Positions 15,531 through 24,261 of a stretch of DNA of 32,315 nt are shown here, piece after piece. This DNA is from Lachnospiraceae bacterium UBA4380 (lineage in GTDB: Bacteria; Bacillota; Clostridia; Lachnospirales; Lachnospiraceae): the NCBI GenBank assembly GCA_002390025.1, contig DGRU01000023.1:871-33185 (forward strand). The letters run 5' to 3'. Made by a program: the position numbers and the translations under genes. Position 1 is the first letter of the stretch; every line of letters begins with the position of its first letter. The notes under the pieces were generated by a model, which had not been told where the DNA came from, made no database searches, and saw nothing but the letters and a program-made list of their open reading frames with translations.

Positions 15531-17609
15531 ATGGCGGCAGAAGTCAGCAGCAAATATGCTGTACAGATGCATGGGATCACCAAGCGATTCGGTTCCTTCT
15601 ATGCACTGACCGACGTCGATCTCGACGTGGAGCGTGGCACGATCCACTCTATCCTCGGTGAGAACGGCGCCGGAAAAAGTACGCTGATGAACGTCCTCTA
15701 TGGCCTTTACCAGGCGGATGAGGGTGAGATCTACATCAACGGCAAAAAGGTCAATATCAAAAATCCTACCGCGGCCATTGAAAACGGCATCGGCATGGTA
15801 CACCAGCACTTCATGCTGGTGGAGAACTTTACAGTCACGCAGAATATCGTTCTGGGGTCAGAGCCCACCAGAGGCCCCATCGGCCTGAATATGAGGAAAG
15901 CCCGTCAGAACGTTCTGGAGATCGTCAACAAATACGGCCTTGATGTGGAGCCGGACAAGCTGGTGCGCGACATTTCCGTCGGCATGCAGCAGCGTGTCGA
16001 GATCCTCAAGGCGCTCTACCGCGGGGCGGAGATCCTGATCCTGGACGAGCCCACGGCAGTCCTGACAGAGCAGGAGATCGACGAGCTCCTTGCCATCATG
16101 AAAAACCTGATCAGGGACGGCAAGACGATCATTATCATCACCCACAAGCTCAAAGAGATCCAGGCTTCTTCGGACAAGTGCACAATTATCCGCCGGGGTG
16201 AGTATATCGGCACTGTTCCGGTGGAAGGTATCACAGAGGATGAACTGGCGACCATGATGGTGGGACATTCCGTCAGACTGGTGGTCGACAAGACTCCTTC
16301 CAACCCCGGGGAGGTTGTCCTCGACATCCAGAACCTGTATGTCAAAAACGAACAGGGGATCAATGCAGTCAAAGACCTGAACCTGCAGGTACGGGCGGGC
16401 GAGATCGTCGGCATCGCAGGTATCGACGGCAACGGCCAGCATGAACTTATGGAGGCTGTCAACAACCTCAAAAAATGCAAGGGCAGGATCATTCTCTGCG
16501 GCGAAGAGATCCAGAATAAAAATCCCAAGTACGGCATCGACCGCGGCATGGCGACCATACCTGCGGACCGCCACAAGGACGGCCTGGTCCTTGGATTCAC
16601 CGTATATGAAAACACCATCATGCAGAAATACCGCACGGACGAGTTCTCGCCCGGCGGACGCATCAATCGCAAAAAGATGCGCAGTTTCGCGGAGGAACTG
16701 ATCAAGGCCTACGATGTGCGTCCCGAGGACTGCGGTCCCAAGCTGGCAGGCGGCCTCTCGGGCGGCAACCAGCAGAAGATCATCATCGGCCGTGAGATCG
16801 CCCAGGAGCCCAAGCTCCTGATCGCCATTCAGCCCACCCGCGGCCTGGATGTCGGCGCGATCGAGAACGTCCATAAGATGCTGATCCACGAGAGGGATAA
16901 GGGCGTCGCAGTCCTGCTGATCTCCTTCGAACTGGATGAAGTCATGAACGTCTCTGACCGGATCGCGGTCATCTACGACGGACACATCCAGCAGATCTTC
17001 GAGCACGGAACCGTCGATAACCGCACGCTGGGACGTGTCATGGCCGGCGGTGAGATCGAGGATGCCGAACTGGCTGCGATCAGAAAGCAGAAGCAAGAGG
17101 CAGAGGCAGCTGCAGCAGCTGCTGAAGCAGCGCCTGTTAAACAGGCAGTTCCGGAAGCTCAAGCTGCGGAAGCAGTAACTGAGGAAATCCCGGAAGCTCA
17201 AGCTGAGGAAGCTGAGGAAGCAGTAACGGAGGAAATCCCGGAAGCTCAAGCAGAAGAAGCAGCGGCAGAAGAGTTTTCGGAGGCCGCAGCCATAGAGGAA
17301 GAGGAAGTTCCGGAAGAGGAGACTCCGGAAGCCGCAGCCATAGAGGCAGAGGAAGCAGAGGAAGCTCCGGAAGCTCAGGCAGAGGAAGCAGCGGCAGAAG
17401 AATTTTCGGAAGCTGAAGTCATGGAGGCAGAGGCAGAAGCAGCAGAGGAAGTTCCGGAAGCGCAGGCCGAAGAAGAAGCCGCAGACAGTCCCCTGCAGAG
17501 CCCGTCGATGGAACAGATGCAGAATACACTCGCTCAGATGCAGCAGAGTCTCGCGGATCTGCAGAAGCAGATCGAAGAGATGCAGAAAGCTCTGGCGGGC
17601 AGACAATAA
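15531..17609 (+). CDS. nupO: Nucleoside ABC transporter ATPase with Glu/Ala-rich coiled-coil tail
   Basis: The energising subunit of the nucleoside importer, with two fused ATPase domains. Domain 1 has Walker A GENGAGKST (about residues 43-51), Q-loop region VHQHFMLVENFTV, and ILILDEPTAVLTEQE. Domain 2 has GIDGNGQHEL in place of Walker A, as is normal in this family, and LSGGNQQKIIIGREIAQEPKLL followed by QPTRGLDVGAIE. Relatives end near residue 510. Here about 175 further residues follow, built from repeats of the PEAQAEEA and AAAEEFSEA kind, then an amphipathic heptad stretch MEQMQNTLAQMQQSLADLQ that predicts a coiled coil. Stop-to-start gaps to its neighbours are 12 and 23 bases. Confidence 0.93.
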   Translation: MAAEVSSKYAVQMHGITKRFGSFYALTDVDLDVERGTIHSILGENGAGKSTLMNVLYGLYQADEGEIYINGKKVNIKNPTAAIENGIGMVHQHFMLVENFTVTQNIVLGSEPTRGPIGLNMRKARQNVLEIVNKYGLDVEPDKLVRDISVGMQQRVEILKALYRGAEILILDEPTAVLTEQEIDELLAIMKNLIRDGKTIIIITHKLKEIQASSDKCTIIRRGEYIGTVPVEGITEDELATMMVGHSVRLVVDKTPSNPGEVVLDIQNLYVKNEQGINAVKDLNLQVRAGEIVGIAGIDGNGQHELMEAVNNLKKCKGRIILCGEEIQNKNPKYGIDRGMATIPADRHKDGLVLGFTVYENTIMQKYRTDEFSPGGRINRKKMRSFAEELIKAYDVRPEDCGPKLAGGLSGGNQQKIIIGREIAQEPKLLIAIQPTRGLDVGAIENVHKMLIHERDKGVAVLLISFELDEVMNVSDRIAVIYDGHIQQIFEHGTVDNRTLGRVMAGGEIEDAELAAIRKQKQEAEAAAAAAEAAPVKQAVPEAQAAEAVTEEIPEAQAEEAEEAVTEEIPEAQAEEAAAEEFSEAAAIEEEEVPEEETPEAAAIEAEEAEEAPEAQAEEAAAEEFSEAEVMEAEAEAAEEVPEAQAEEEAADSPLQSPSMEQMQNTLAQMQQSLADLQKQIEEMQKALAGRQ

Positions 17610-17632
17610 TCAGGAGAAAGGAGGTAGTATAA

Positions 17633-18808
17633 ATGTCTCTCAGAAAGAAATTTTTCAGCAATCCCTTTGTCCTGACTATCATCGCCATCGTGCTCGGCTT
17701 CTGTGTCGCCGGCCTGATCCTTCTCGCGGCGGGATATCCTCCGATTGAATCGATCCGCACCCTGGTGGAGAGCATGGTCGGCAGACCCAAGGATATTTCC
17801 AGCGTGATCATCCGCTCAACGCCTATTATTTTCACGGGTCTCGGCGTCGCATTTGCCATCAAGACCGGCCTTTTCAACATCGGCGCAGAGGGACAGTACG
17901 TGATGGGATGCGTTGTCGCCACAATGGTCGGCAGTATGCTGGATTTCCCCAAGCCTGTGGCAATCCTCATGGTAGTCATCTCCGCAATGCTGGTTTCCGC
18001 CCTCTATGCGGGCTTTGTGGGACTCCTCAAGGCGCGCCTGGGCATTCATGAGGTCATCAGCGGCATCATGCTCAACTGGATCTCACTGTATTTTTCCAAC
18101 TGGATCTGCGGACTGGACTTTTTCCACAAGCCCGGCACCGTCGGCATGTATCCGGTCAATCCCTGCACCTATACCATGATCCTCCCCGAATGGAAGCGCT
18201 CTGAAGCCGGAGCGGCCTTTATGGAGAAGTATCCCATTCTCAAGGAGACACTGGGCAGGACGGATGTCAATGCGGGATTTGTTGTGGCCGTGATCGCGGC
18301 ATTTATGATCAGCCACCTGCTGAACAGGACCCGCAAAGGTTATGAACTGCGCGCGGTCGGACAGAATATCCATGCGGCGCGTTTTGCAGGTATCAATGTC
18401 AACAAGAGCATCGTGCATGCCATGATGATCTCCGGCGCTCTGTGCGGCCTGGGTGCAGCTTTCTATGTCACCGGTCAGTCCCCGCACACTGTATCGACAC
18501 TCTCCGCATTTGAAAATGTCGGCTTCAACGGCCTCTCGGTCGCATTCATCGCCTTCAGTTCGCCCATCGGATGCCTGCTTACAGGCCTTCTCTTCGGCGG
18601 CCTCCTGTATGGCGGCGCGGGCCTGCAGTCCAAAGTCGGGGCTCCGACCGAGATCATCAATATCGTCATCGGTGTCATCGTTTTCTTCTGTGCTCTGTCC
18701 TATCTGATTCCCCGCTTTGTGGAACGCAGAGATGCTGCACGGCTCAATAAAAAGAGAAAGAAACAGGCACAGAAAGCGATGAAGAAGGGAGGGGCTCATG
18801 TCAATTAA
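17633..18808 (+). CDS. nupP: Nucleoside ABC transporter permease
   Basis: An integral membrane subunit of the BMP-type nucleoside importer, 391 residues, with about eight to ten hydrophobic helices. Typical BPD_transp_2 segments are visible: TPIIFTGLGVAFAIKTGLFNIGAEGQ, HEVISGIMLNWISLYFSNW and YELRAVGQNIHAARFAGINV. The last contains the cytoplasmic coupling region that contacts the ATPase. The C-terminus is strongly basic (RLNKKRKKQAQKAMKKGG). AAAGGAGG serves ATG 17633. Its last 11 bases overlap the second permease gene, so the two are translationally coupled. Confidence 0.93.
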   Translation: MSLRKKFFSNPFVLTIIAIVLGFCVAGLILLAAGYPPIESIRTLVESMVGRPKDISSVIIRSTPIIFTGLGVAFAIKTGLFNIGAEGQYVMGCVVATMVGSMLDFPKPVAILMVVISAMLVSALYAGFVGLLKARLGIHEVISGIMLNWISLYFSNWICGLDFFHKPGTVGMYPVNPCTYTMILPEWKRSEAGAAFMEKYPILKETLGRTDVNAGFVVAVIAAFMISHLLNRTRKGYELRAVGQNIHAARFAGINVNKSIVHAMMISGALCGLGAAFYVTGQSPHTVSTLSAFENVGFNGLSVAFIAFSSPIGCLLTGLLFGGLLYGGAGLQSKVGAPTEIINIVIGVIVFFCALSYLIPRFVERRDAARLNKKRKKQAQKAMKKGGAHVN

Positions 18809-19736
18809 TATTAATTCAGATACCGTTCTGCTCCTTCTGGGCATCACACTGATGTATTCAACACCAATGGTTTTCGCAGCACAGGGAAGCGTTATTTCCG
18901 AGGTCTCCGGCGTTGTCAATATCGGAATCGAAGGAATGATGACGATCGGCGCTTTCACCGGTGCAGCCATCGGATATTTTTCCGGCAGTCCCTGGCTGGG
19001 ATTTATCTGTGCAGGCCTGGCCGGCGCTGTATTCGGCCTGATCCATGCTTTTGCCTCTGTGACCTGCAAGGCGGACCAGACCGTCTGCGGTATTGCAATG
19101 AATCTGATCGGACCGGGACTTGCCCTGTTCCTGTCCAGGGTCTTCTTTGACGGTGCAACTCAGACACACCCTGTCACCAACAAGATCCCCAAGCTCTTCG
19201 GCAGCAGGGGCCTGGAGGGAAGCCTCAACAACCTCAACGTGGACATGACTACAGTACTTGCCCTGATCCTGACGATCATCATGATCTGGATCTTCTATGG
19301 GACAACCTGGGGCCTGCATCTTCGCGCGGTCGGCGAGCACCCCGCTGCAGCGGATACACTGGGCATCAATGTCTACAAGGTCCGCTATATCTGCGTCACA
19401 ATCTCCGGACTGCTGGCAGGTCTGGGCGGCGCGGCTATGACTCTCGCAATTGTTCCCCAGTTCATGCCGACTGCGATCAGCGGCCAGGGCTTCATCGCCA
19501 TCGCCGCGGTTATCTTCGGTAAATGGACTCCGCATGGCGGATACCTTGCATGCCTGCTCTTTGGCTTTGCACAGGCACTTACTGTCGTCCTGGGCGGCGG
19601 CAGCTTCGCAGTTCCTTCGGAGATCCTGGCCATGCTCCCTTATGTGCTGACCATTATCATCCTGATCCTCTTTGTCGGACGCGCCTCCGCCCCCAAGGCA
19701 AACGGCGTGCCCTACAACAAGGGATCCAGAGTGTAA
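18798..19736 (+). CDS. nupQ: Nucleoside ABC transporter permease, second subunit
   Basis: The partner permease, 312 residues, again with repeated hydrophobic helices. Family motifs include GVVNIGIEGMMTIGAFTGA near residue 38, TVCGIAMNLIGPGLALFL, and the coupling segment LHLRAVGEHPAAADTLGINVYKVRY. The ATG overlaps the end of the previous gene by 11 bases, and GGGAGGGG lies directly upstream inside that gene. It is the last gene of the nup operon and is followed by a strong terminator at 19770-19809. Confidence 0.93.
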   Translation: MSININSDTVLLLLGITLMYSTPMVFAAQGSVISEVSGVVNIGIEGMMTIGAFTGAAIGYFSGSPWLGFICAGLAGAVFGLIHAFASVTCKADQTVCGIAMNLIGPGLALFLSRVFFDGATQTHPVTNKIPKLFGSRGLEGSLNNLNVDMTTVLALILTIIMIWIFYGTTWGLHLRAVGEHPAAADTLGINVYKVRYICVTISGLLAGLGGAAMTLAIVPQFMPTAISGQGFIAIAAVIFGKWTPHGGYLACLLFGFAQALTVVLGGGSFAVPSEILAMLPYVLTIIILILFVGRASAPKANGVPYNKGSRV

Positions 19737-19769
19737 GGGAATTTGAAATCTGTTTGGCATAATTGAAAT

Positions 19770-19809
19770 ACAGCCGCCGGCATCGGATATGAATGCCGGC
19801 GGCTGTTTT
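19770..19809 (+). terminator. Intrinsic terminator of nup operon
   Basis: A 14-bp perfect stem (ACAGCCGCCGGCAT with its complement) around a 9-base loop is followed by TTTTC. Confidence 0.93.
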
Positions 19810-20144
19810 CTGTATATCGCTTTTTCAGATATTAAATAGTATCCGGTAAAAAAGCATGCCTGACTGTCATTGCACTTATCATTCGGTATAACAAAAAGTT
19901 TTGCATGTATAAGAAAGCGTAATTTGTATTAGATGTTAAATTTATGTAAACTATAAAATATAAGGAGTAGCAAATAGTCTTTCTATAATAATATCTTTCA
20001 CTGTCCCATCTGCGGCGTTATATCAGTGGGTACAGCCTGGTTTTACTTCGAGCGCGGTGGTCCTTAATAGTAACGTTCTTTCTTCAATTTTTTACATCAT
20101 CTGGATTTCGTCGATCCCCGAAGAGGGGGAGAGAGGAGGAGCAC
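19810..20144. other. AT-rich region upstream of LysR gene
   Basis: This 335-base gap is AT-rich between 19900 and 20000, with TATAAA at 19952 and TATAAT at 19984, but I find no well-spaced -35 for either. It then turns GC-richer, with a small CCCC/GGGG dyad just before the ribosome site. No ORF or known RNA is apparent. Confidence 0.4.
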
Positions 20145-21032
20145 ATGCTGCTTGATTCTAAAATTCTGTCTCTTTTGAAAGTGGTAGAGACAGGCAATTA
20201 TACACTGGCGGGAAAAGAACTCAATCTGACACAGCCTGCGATCAGTCAGCATATAAGGGCAATTGAGACGGAATTCCACATTCATGTTTTTGAACGCGTG
20301 GACAAAAAGCTGATCCTGACACGCGAGGGAGAAATCCTGGTGCGCTACTGCAGACGTATGCAGGCGCTCTACAATAACCTCAGCAAGGATCTGCAGAATG
20401 GGGCAGCCCGCATGCATTCTCTGAACATCGGGGTCACCCGGACCATGGAATACAACCGGATCTCTGAGGTGCTGGCCAGATATGCAGGGAATCACAATGG
20501 CGCCACGATCACGCTGGAAACGGATACGCTGGGAGGTCTGAGAGAGCGGGTCCACAATTATGAGCTTGACTTTGCCATTATTGACAACGATATTCGTGAC
20601 AACGGGATTACCACCATGCTGATGGATACAGACGAGATGGTGCTGGTGGTTCCCCCGGATCATCCCCTTGCCAGGCTGGAATCTGTTACGATAGACGACA
20701 TCCGTTCCGAGAATATCATCCTGTGGATGCCGGATCCGGGCTCCCGTGACCTGGTCCGTGCCTCCGTGAAGGAAAAAGGCATTAATGAAGATGATCTGAA
20801 TATTATTCTGGAGGTGGAAAACCTCTCCACGGTCAAGGATCTCATCAGCCACGGCTTCGGTGTGTCCATTCTGCTCAAAAGTGTCTGCATAAGTGAAATC
20901 CGCAGGAAAAAGCTGACAGCTCTGCCCTTTAAGAATCTCAACCTGTCCCGCAACATTAACTTTATCTATTCAAAAGACTTTCCGGACCTGCAGATTCTTG
21001 AAGGCATTGCCGAGGTCTACAGAAACATGTAA
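20145..21032 (+). CDS. LysR-family transcriptional regulator
   Basis: A 295-residue DNA-binding regulator. The winged helix-turn-helix is at the N-terminus (NYTLAGKELNLTQPAISQHI, about residues 18-37), followed by a periplasmic-binding-protein-like effector domain from about 90 onward. GAGGAGG serves ATG 20145. LysR regulators usually act on a divergent or adjacent gene. Here upstream is the end of the nup operon and downstream is convergent thiE, 11 bases away, so the target cannot be assigned from position. The effector is unknown. Confidence 0.92.
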   Translation: MLLDSKILSLLKVVETGNYTLAGKELNLTQPAISQHIRAIETEFHIHVFERVDKKLILTREGEILVRYCRRMQALYNNLSKDLQNGAARMHSLNIGVTRTMEYNRISEVLARYAGNHNGATITLETDTLGGLRERVHNYELDFAIIDNDIRDNGITTMLMDTDEMVLVVPPDHPLARLESVTIDDIRSENIILWMPDPGSRDLVRASVKEKGINEDDLNIILEVENLSTVKDLISHGFGVSILLKSVCISEIRRKKLTALPFKNLNLSRNINFIYSKDFPDLQILEGIAEVYRNM

Positions 21033-21043
21033 AGACCGGGATA

Positions 21044-21616
21044 CTAAAACTGCATGAATCCGGACATCATGCACCCGCCGGCGGCGCCGGCAGCGATGAC
21101 TGCTTCGATGTTCGTTTCTTTGATGCCGCCGATGGCAAAGACAGGGATCGGACAGGCGGCGCATATTTCCCCCACAAAGGAAAGGCCTCTACCGCGGAGG
21201 CCTTTTTTGCATTGTGTTTCAAAAATGGTTCCCAGGATGATCCGGTCTGCGCCCAGAGCGACTGCCTGCTCCATGTCCTCCATGCTGTGGGCAGAGGTGC
21301 TGACACAGGCAAAACCTTCGGGACGGGTTCCCAGGGCCGCGAGGGCGGGGAGAGGCAGGTGGAGGTTGGGACAGCCGATCTCTCTGGCAATCTCTATCCT
21401 GGAATGGACGAAAAACGGAACCTTTTTCTCTGCCGCATTTTCACAGATGGCCTGCACCTGCCGGGCGAGGAGCAGATACTCCCCGTCCGGCAGATCCCGT
21501 TCACGAAGGATCAGCGAATCGGGATGGAGAGATGTGATTTTTTTGATCTGTGTCAGGAAATCACCGCGGCAAAGACTGCGATCGGTGACAGCAATCAGTT
21601 TTTCGTAGGGATACAT
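21044..21616 (-). CDS. thiE: Thiamine phosphate synthase / TenI-like
   Basis: Joins the thiazole and pyrimidine halves of thiamine, or, if TenI-like, tautomerises the thiazole product. The 190 residues form a TIM barrel. LILRERDLPDGEY carries the phosphate-binding Arg region, VSTSAHSMEDMEQAVALGADRIILGTIF is the central part, and PVFAIGGIKETNI is the late phosphate-binding loop. The start is ATG 21614-21616 with AGGAAG upstream. It is the last gene of thiSFGHE, separated from thiH by a REP-like cluster at 21642-21790. ThiE and TenI are hard to tell apart by eye. No thiC, thiD or thiM is in the window. Confidence 0.85.
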   Translation of the reverse strand: MYPYEKLIAVTDRSLCRGDFLTQIKKITSLHPDSLILRERDLPDGEYLLLARQVQAICENAAEKKVPFFVHSRIEIAREIGCPNLHLPLPALAALGTRPEGFACVSTSAHSMEDMEQAVALGADRIILGTIFETQCKKGLRGRGLSFVGEICAACPIPVFAIGGIKETNIEAVIAAGAAGGCMMSGFMQF

Positions 21617-21641
21617 GAAAGACTTCCTTTCAGGTGGGCAT

Positions 21642-21756
21642 GGGGACGGTCCTTTTGTTTCGGGTCATGGGTCGTGGTCACGGGGACGGTCCTTTTGTTT
21701 CTGTCCCCGTGTATCGAGTGTCGAGACATGGGGACAGAAACAAAAGGACCGTCCCC
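21642..21756. repeat. REP-like palindromic element, locus 1
   Basis: A half-unit beginning GGGGACGGTCCTTTTGTTTC lies at 21642-21661. A full palindrome follows: a 27-base arm at 21682-21708, a 21-base loop, and a perfect complementary arm at 21730-21756. A degenerate further half (CCAAAAGGGCCGTC) trails at about 21764-21777. It lies between thiH and thiE. Two other copies lie at 23198 and 25602. Confidence 0.92.
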
Positions 21757-21810
21757 ATGTCCGCCAAAAGGGCCGTCTCCGCGCCCCATCAGCCCCCAAT
21801 GCCTCAATGT

Positions 21811-23163
21811 TCAGACATAAATATAGTCGTTCAGAACCGGCTGCAGGCCTCCCTGCTCCAGATCCTCGTACATCCTGGCAAAGGAGCGGGTGTCGTTGAT
21901 CTCAAACTGCTCGTCTCCTACGTCGTCGGAGGCGGGATCGGCAGCCAGACCGTCTGCAGAAGAATCTTCGAATTCCACATGGTGGTTTGCGGATTCAGAC
22001 TGCGCTTCAAAGACGCCGGCTTCCTTCTGCTTATCGTATTTCTCCTCGTGATCGCCGATGCCGGTGGAGACACCTGCAGAGACCTTGGTCGCGCAGATCC
22101 TGGTGATGCCGTTGCGGAAGGCAGCACTCTCACGGCTGGATACGGTGATTCCGGCGAAGGGGAGGAAAATCCGGTAGGCGCAGAGCACCTGTGTGAGCTG
22201 ACGCTCTCCCACATCGCGGGGATTGATCTTGTCGTTGTTGACGATAGGGCGAAGGCGGGGGCAGCTCAGAGAGATCTCTGCGTGGGGATACTTGCGGTTC
22301 ATGAAATAGGCATGGAGGCCTGTTGCCAGAGCGTCCTTGCGGTAGTCAGCCAGGCCCAGCAGGGCAGAGAAGGCTACACCGCGCATGCCGCCCATCAGGG
22401 CGCGCTCCTGGGCGTCAAATCTGTAGGGCCACACGCGCTTGTGTCCCATCAGGTGCAGGGTCTCATACTTGTCGGTGTCGTAGGTCTCCTGGAAAACAGT
22501 CACGTAATCGACGCCGCACTCGTGGAGATATTTGTATTCATCGACGTTGACGGGGTAAATCTCGATTCCGATATTGCGGAAATACTTGCGCGCGATTTTA
22601 ACCGACTCGCCGATGTACTCGATGTCGGAGTATTTGCGGCTCTCGCCGGTCAGAATGAGGATTTCCTCCATGCCGGTCTCGGCGATGACCTTCATTTCGT
22701 GCTCGATCTCCTCGAAGGAGAGCTTTTTGCGGCGGATCTTGTTGTAGCAGTTGAAGCCGCAGTAGATGCAGTAGTTCTGACAGTAATTGGCGATATAGAT
22801 GGGTGTAAAAATATACACGGTGTTGCCGAAGTGGTTTTTGGTCAGAAGTTCTGCCTTGCGCGCCATCTGCTCCAGAAAGGGAGCGGCAGCGGGGGAGAGC
22901 AGTGCCTTGAAATCCTCAATGGAGCAGCTCTCATTACTCAGGGCGCGCATGACTTCCCGGGCCGTGTAGACGGAAGGATCATAGTCCTTCATCAGCGCCA
23001 GGACCTTATCTTTGATGTCCGAGTCGATGACCTCCATTCCCGGCATGTATTTCATATGGTCCGTGCGGAAAGACGGATCCTGTTCGAGGCGGTGCTTCCT
23101 GGCAAGTGCTTCAGGGGGCAGTGTGTCGCTGTCAATAAAATAGACCTGATTTTCTTCATTCAT
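21811..23163 (-). CDS. thiH: 2-iminoacetate synthase
   Basis: A radical SAM enzyme that cleaves tyrosine to dehydroglycine for the thiazole ring, working with ThiG. The cluster motif is Cys128, Cys132 and Cys135 in NYCQNYCIYCGF. The N-terminal helices and the C-terminal ending DTRSFARMYEDLEQGGLQPVLNDY are family-typical. Between KVSAGVSTGIG (about 360-370) and GDEQFEINDTRSF (about 416) lies an acidic, Ser/Ala-rich insertion of roughly 40 residues. At 450 residues it is longer than usual ThiH. The start is ATG 23161-23163. REP-like elements flank the gene on both sides. Confidence 0.93.
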   Translation of the reverse strand: MNEENQVYFIDSDTLPPEALARKHRLEQDPSFRTDHMKYMPGMEVIDSDIKDKVLALMKDYDPSVYTAREVMRALSNESCSIEDFKALLSPAAAPFLEQMARKAELLTKNHFGNTVYIFTPIYIANYCQNYCIYCGFNCYNKIRRKKLSFEEIEHEMKVIAETGMEEILILTGESRKYSDIEYIGESVKIARKYFRNIGIEIYPVNVDEYKYLHECGVDYVTVFQETYDTDKYETLHLMGHKRVWPYRFDAQERALMGGMRGVAFSALLGLADYRKDALATGLHAYFMNRKYPHAEISLSCPRLRPIVNNDKINPRDVGERQLTQVLCAYRIFLPFAGITVSSRESAAFRNGITRICATKVSAGVSTGIGDHEEKYDKQKEAGVFEAQSESANHHVEFEDSSADGLAADPASDDVGDEQFEINDTRSFARMYEDLEQGGLQPVLNDYIYV

Positions 23164-23197
23164 GGTTGTTGATACCTCTGTTGATGTTGGGAGTCAA

Positions 23198-23272
23198 GGG
23201 GACAGTCCTTTTGTTTCTGTCCCCATGTCTCGATACTTGATACACGGGGACAGAAACAAAAGGACCGTCCCT
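23198..23272. repeat. REP-like palindromic element, locus 2
   Basis: 27-base arms at 23198-23224 and 23246-23272 enclose a 21-base loop. Read on the other strand it matches locus 1 except for a few bases, so the same element sits here in inverted orientation. It ends 5 bases before the thiG stop codon. Confidence 0.92.
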
Positions 23273-23277
23273 AATGA

Positions 23278-24048
23278 TCAGTGACCGCCGAGGAAGCCTG
23301 TAAGGGGATCGGAAGCGCTGCCGCCGCGGGCCAGAACACGGCCCATGCCGGTCAGATAGGCCTTGCGGCCGGCCTCAATGGCGAGACGGAAAGCCTCTGC
23401 CATAGCGGGAACATCGCCGGCAGTGGCGATAGCGGTGTTTGCCATGATGGCCGCAGCGCCCATTTCCATTGCCTCACAGGCCTGGGAGGGCTTGCCGATG
23501 CCGGCATCCACGATAATGGGAAGGTCGATCTCATCGATCAGAACCTGGATCATTGCCTTGGTTGCCAGACCCTTGTTGCTGCCGATGGGTGCTGCAAGGG
23601 GCATGACGGCTGCCGCGCCGGCATTCTGCAGGTCACGGGCAACATTGAGGTCGGGATTCATATAGGGAAGGACGATGAAGCCCTCCTTTGCAAGGACTTC
23701 TGTGGCCTTGATGGTCTCATAGTTGTCAGGGAAGAGATATTTCGCGTCGTGCATGATCTCGACCTTGACGAAATCGCCGCAGCCCATGGCGCGTGACAGA
23801 CGCGCGATGCGGACTGCCTCCTCGGCGTTGCGGGCACCGGATGTGTTGGGCAGGAGCGTGACGCCCTCCGGGATAAAGTCCAGAATGTTTTCTTTCTCCT
23901 GGGTGTTGGCCCTGCGGAGGGCCAGAGTGATGATCTGTGCGCCGCCCTGCTCGACCGCCGCCTTGATCAGCTTCAGGTTGTATTTGCCGGAGCCCAGGAT
24001 GAAACGGCTCTGAAATTCATGTCCGCCCAGAACGAGAGTATCTGCCAT
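23278..24048 (-). CDS. thiG: Thiazole synthase
   Basis: Condenses deoxyxylulose 5-phosphate, dehydroglycine and ThiS thiocarboxylate into the thiazole phosphate. The 256 residues match the family. Lys95 in [11 protein letters not shown] is the Schiff-base lysine region. Other hallmarks are GSGKYNL near 19, [16 protein letters not shown] near 65, and [22 protein letters not shown] towards the C-terminus. AAAGGCGG lies upstream of ATG 24046-24048. thiF lies 213 bases upstream, a wider gap than elsewhere in the operon, holding a 16-bp triple repeat. Confidence 0.97.
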   Translation of the reverse strand: MADTLVLGGHEFQSRFILGSGKYNLKLIKAAVEQGGAQIITLALRRANTQEKENILDFIPEGVTLLPNTSGARNAEEAVRIARLSRAMGCGDFVKVEIMHDAKYLFPDNYETIKATEVLAKEGFIVLPYMNPDLNVARDLQNAGAAAVMPLAAPIGSNKGLATKAMIQVLIDEIDLPIIVDAGIGKPSQACEAMEMGAAAIMANTAIATAGDVPAMAEAFRLAIEAGRKAYLTGMGRVLARGGSASDPLTGFLGGH

Positions 24049-24166
24049 TGTTAATACCGCCTTTCTTTATGTGAGTAATATGAATGGAAAAATACAAATG
24101 TAAGCAAAATGATTAATGAAATTCTCCATGAGTCAAATTTTCGGGATTTTCACTCAAAGGAATGAA

Positions 24167-24214
24167 TTCTAAATGCATAACTTTCTAAATGCACAACTTT
24201 TTAAATGCATAACT
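24167..24214. repeat. Three 16-bp tandem units between thiG and thiF
   Basis: TTCTAAATGCATAACT, TTCTAAATGCACAACT and TTTTAAATGCATAACT follow each other directly at 24167, 24183 and 24199. The rest of the 24049-24261 gap is AT-rich, with no ORF. Confidence 0.9.
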
Positions 24215-24261
24215 GATTCATAAAAAACAGCAGGAGATCTGCAGTCACCGGACAGGGTCCT

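Noticed and set aside
15858..17606. 582-codon open frame on the minus strand opposite the nup ATPase
   Set aside because: It is antisense to a clearly conserved ATPase and has Cys/Leu/Arg-rich composition from the Glu/Ala repeat complement, with no ribosome site or family motifs.
21634..23172. 512-codon plus-strand open frame across the REP cluster and thiH
   Set aside because: It is a shadow of thiH on the other strand, with its start built from REP-like DNA; the radical SAM motif is on the minus strand.
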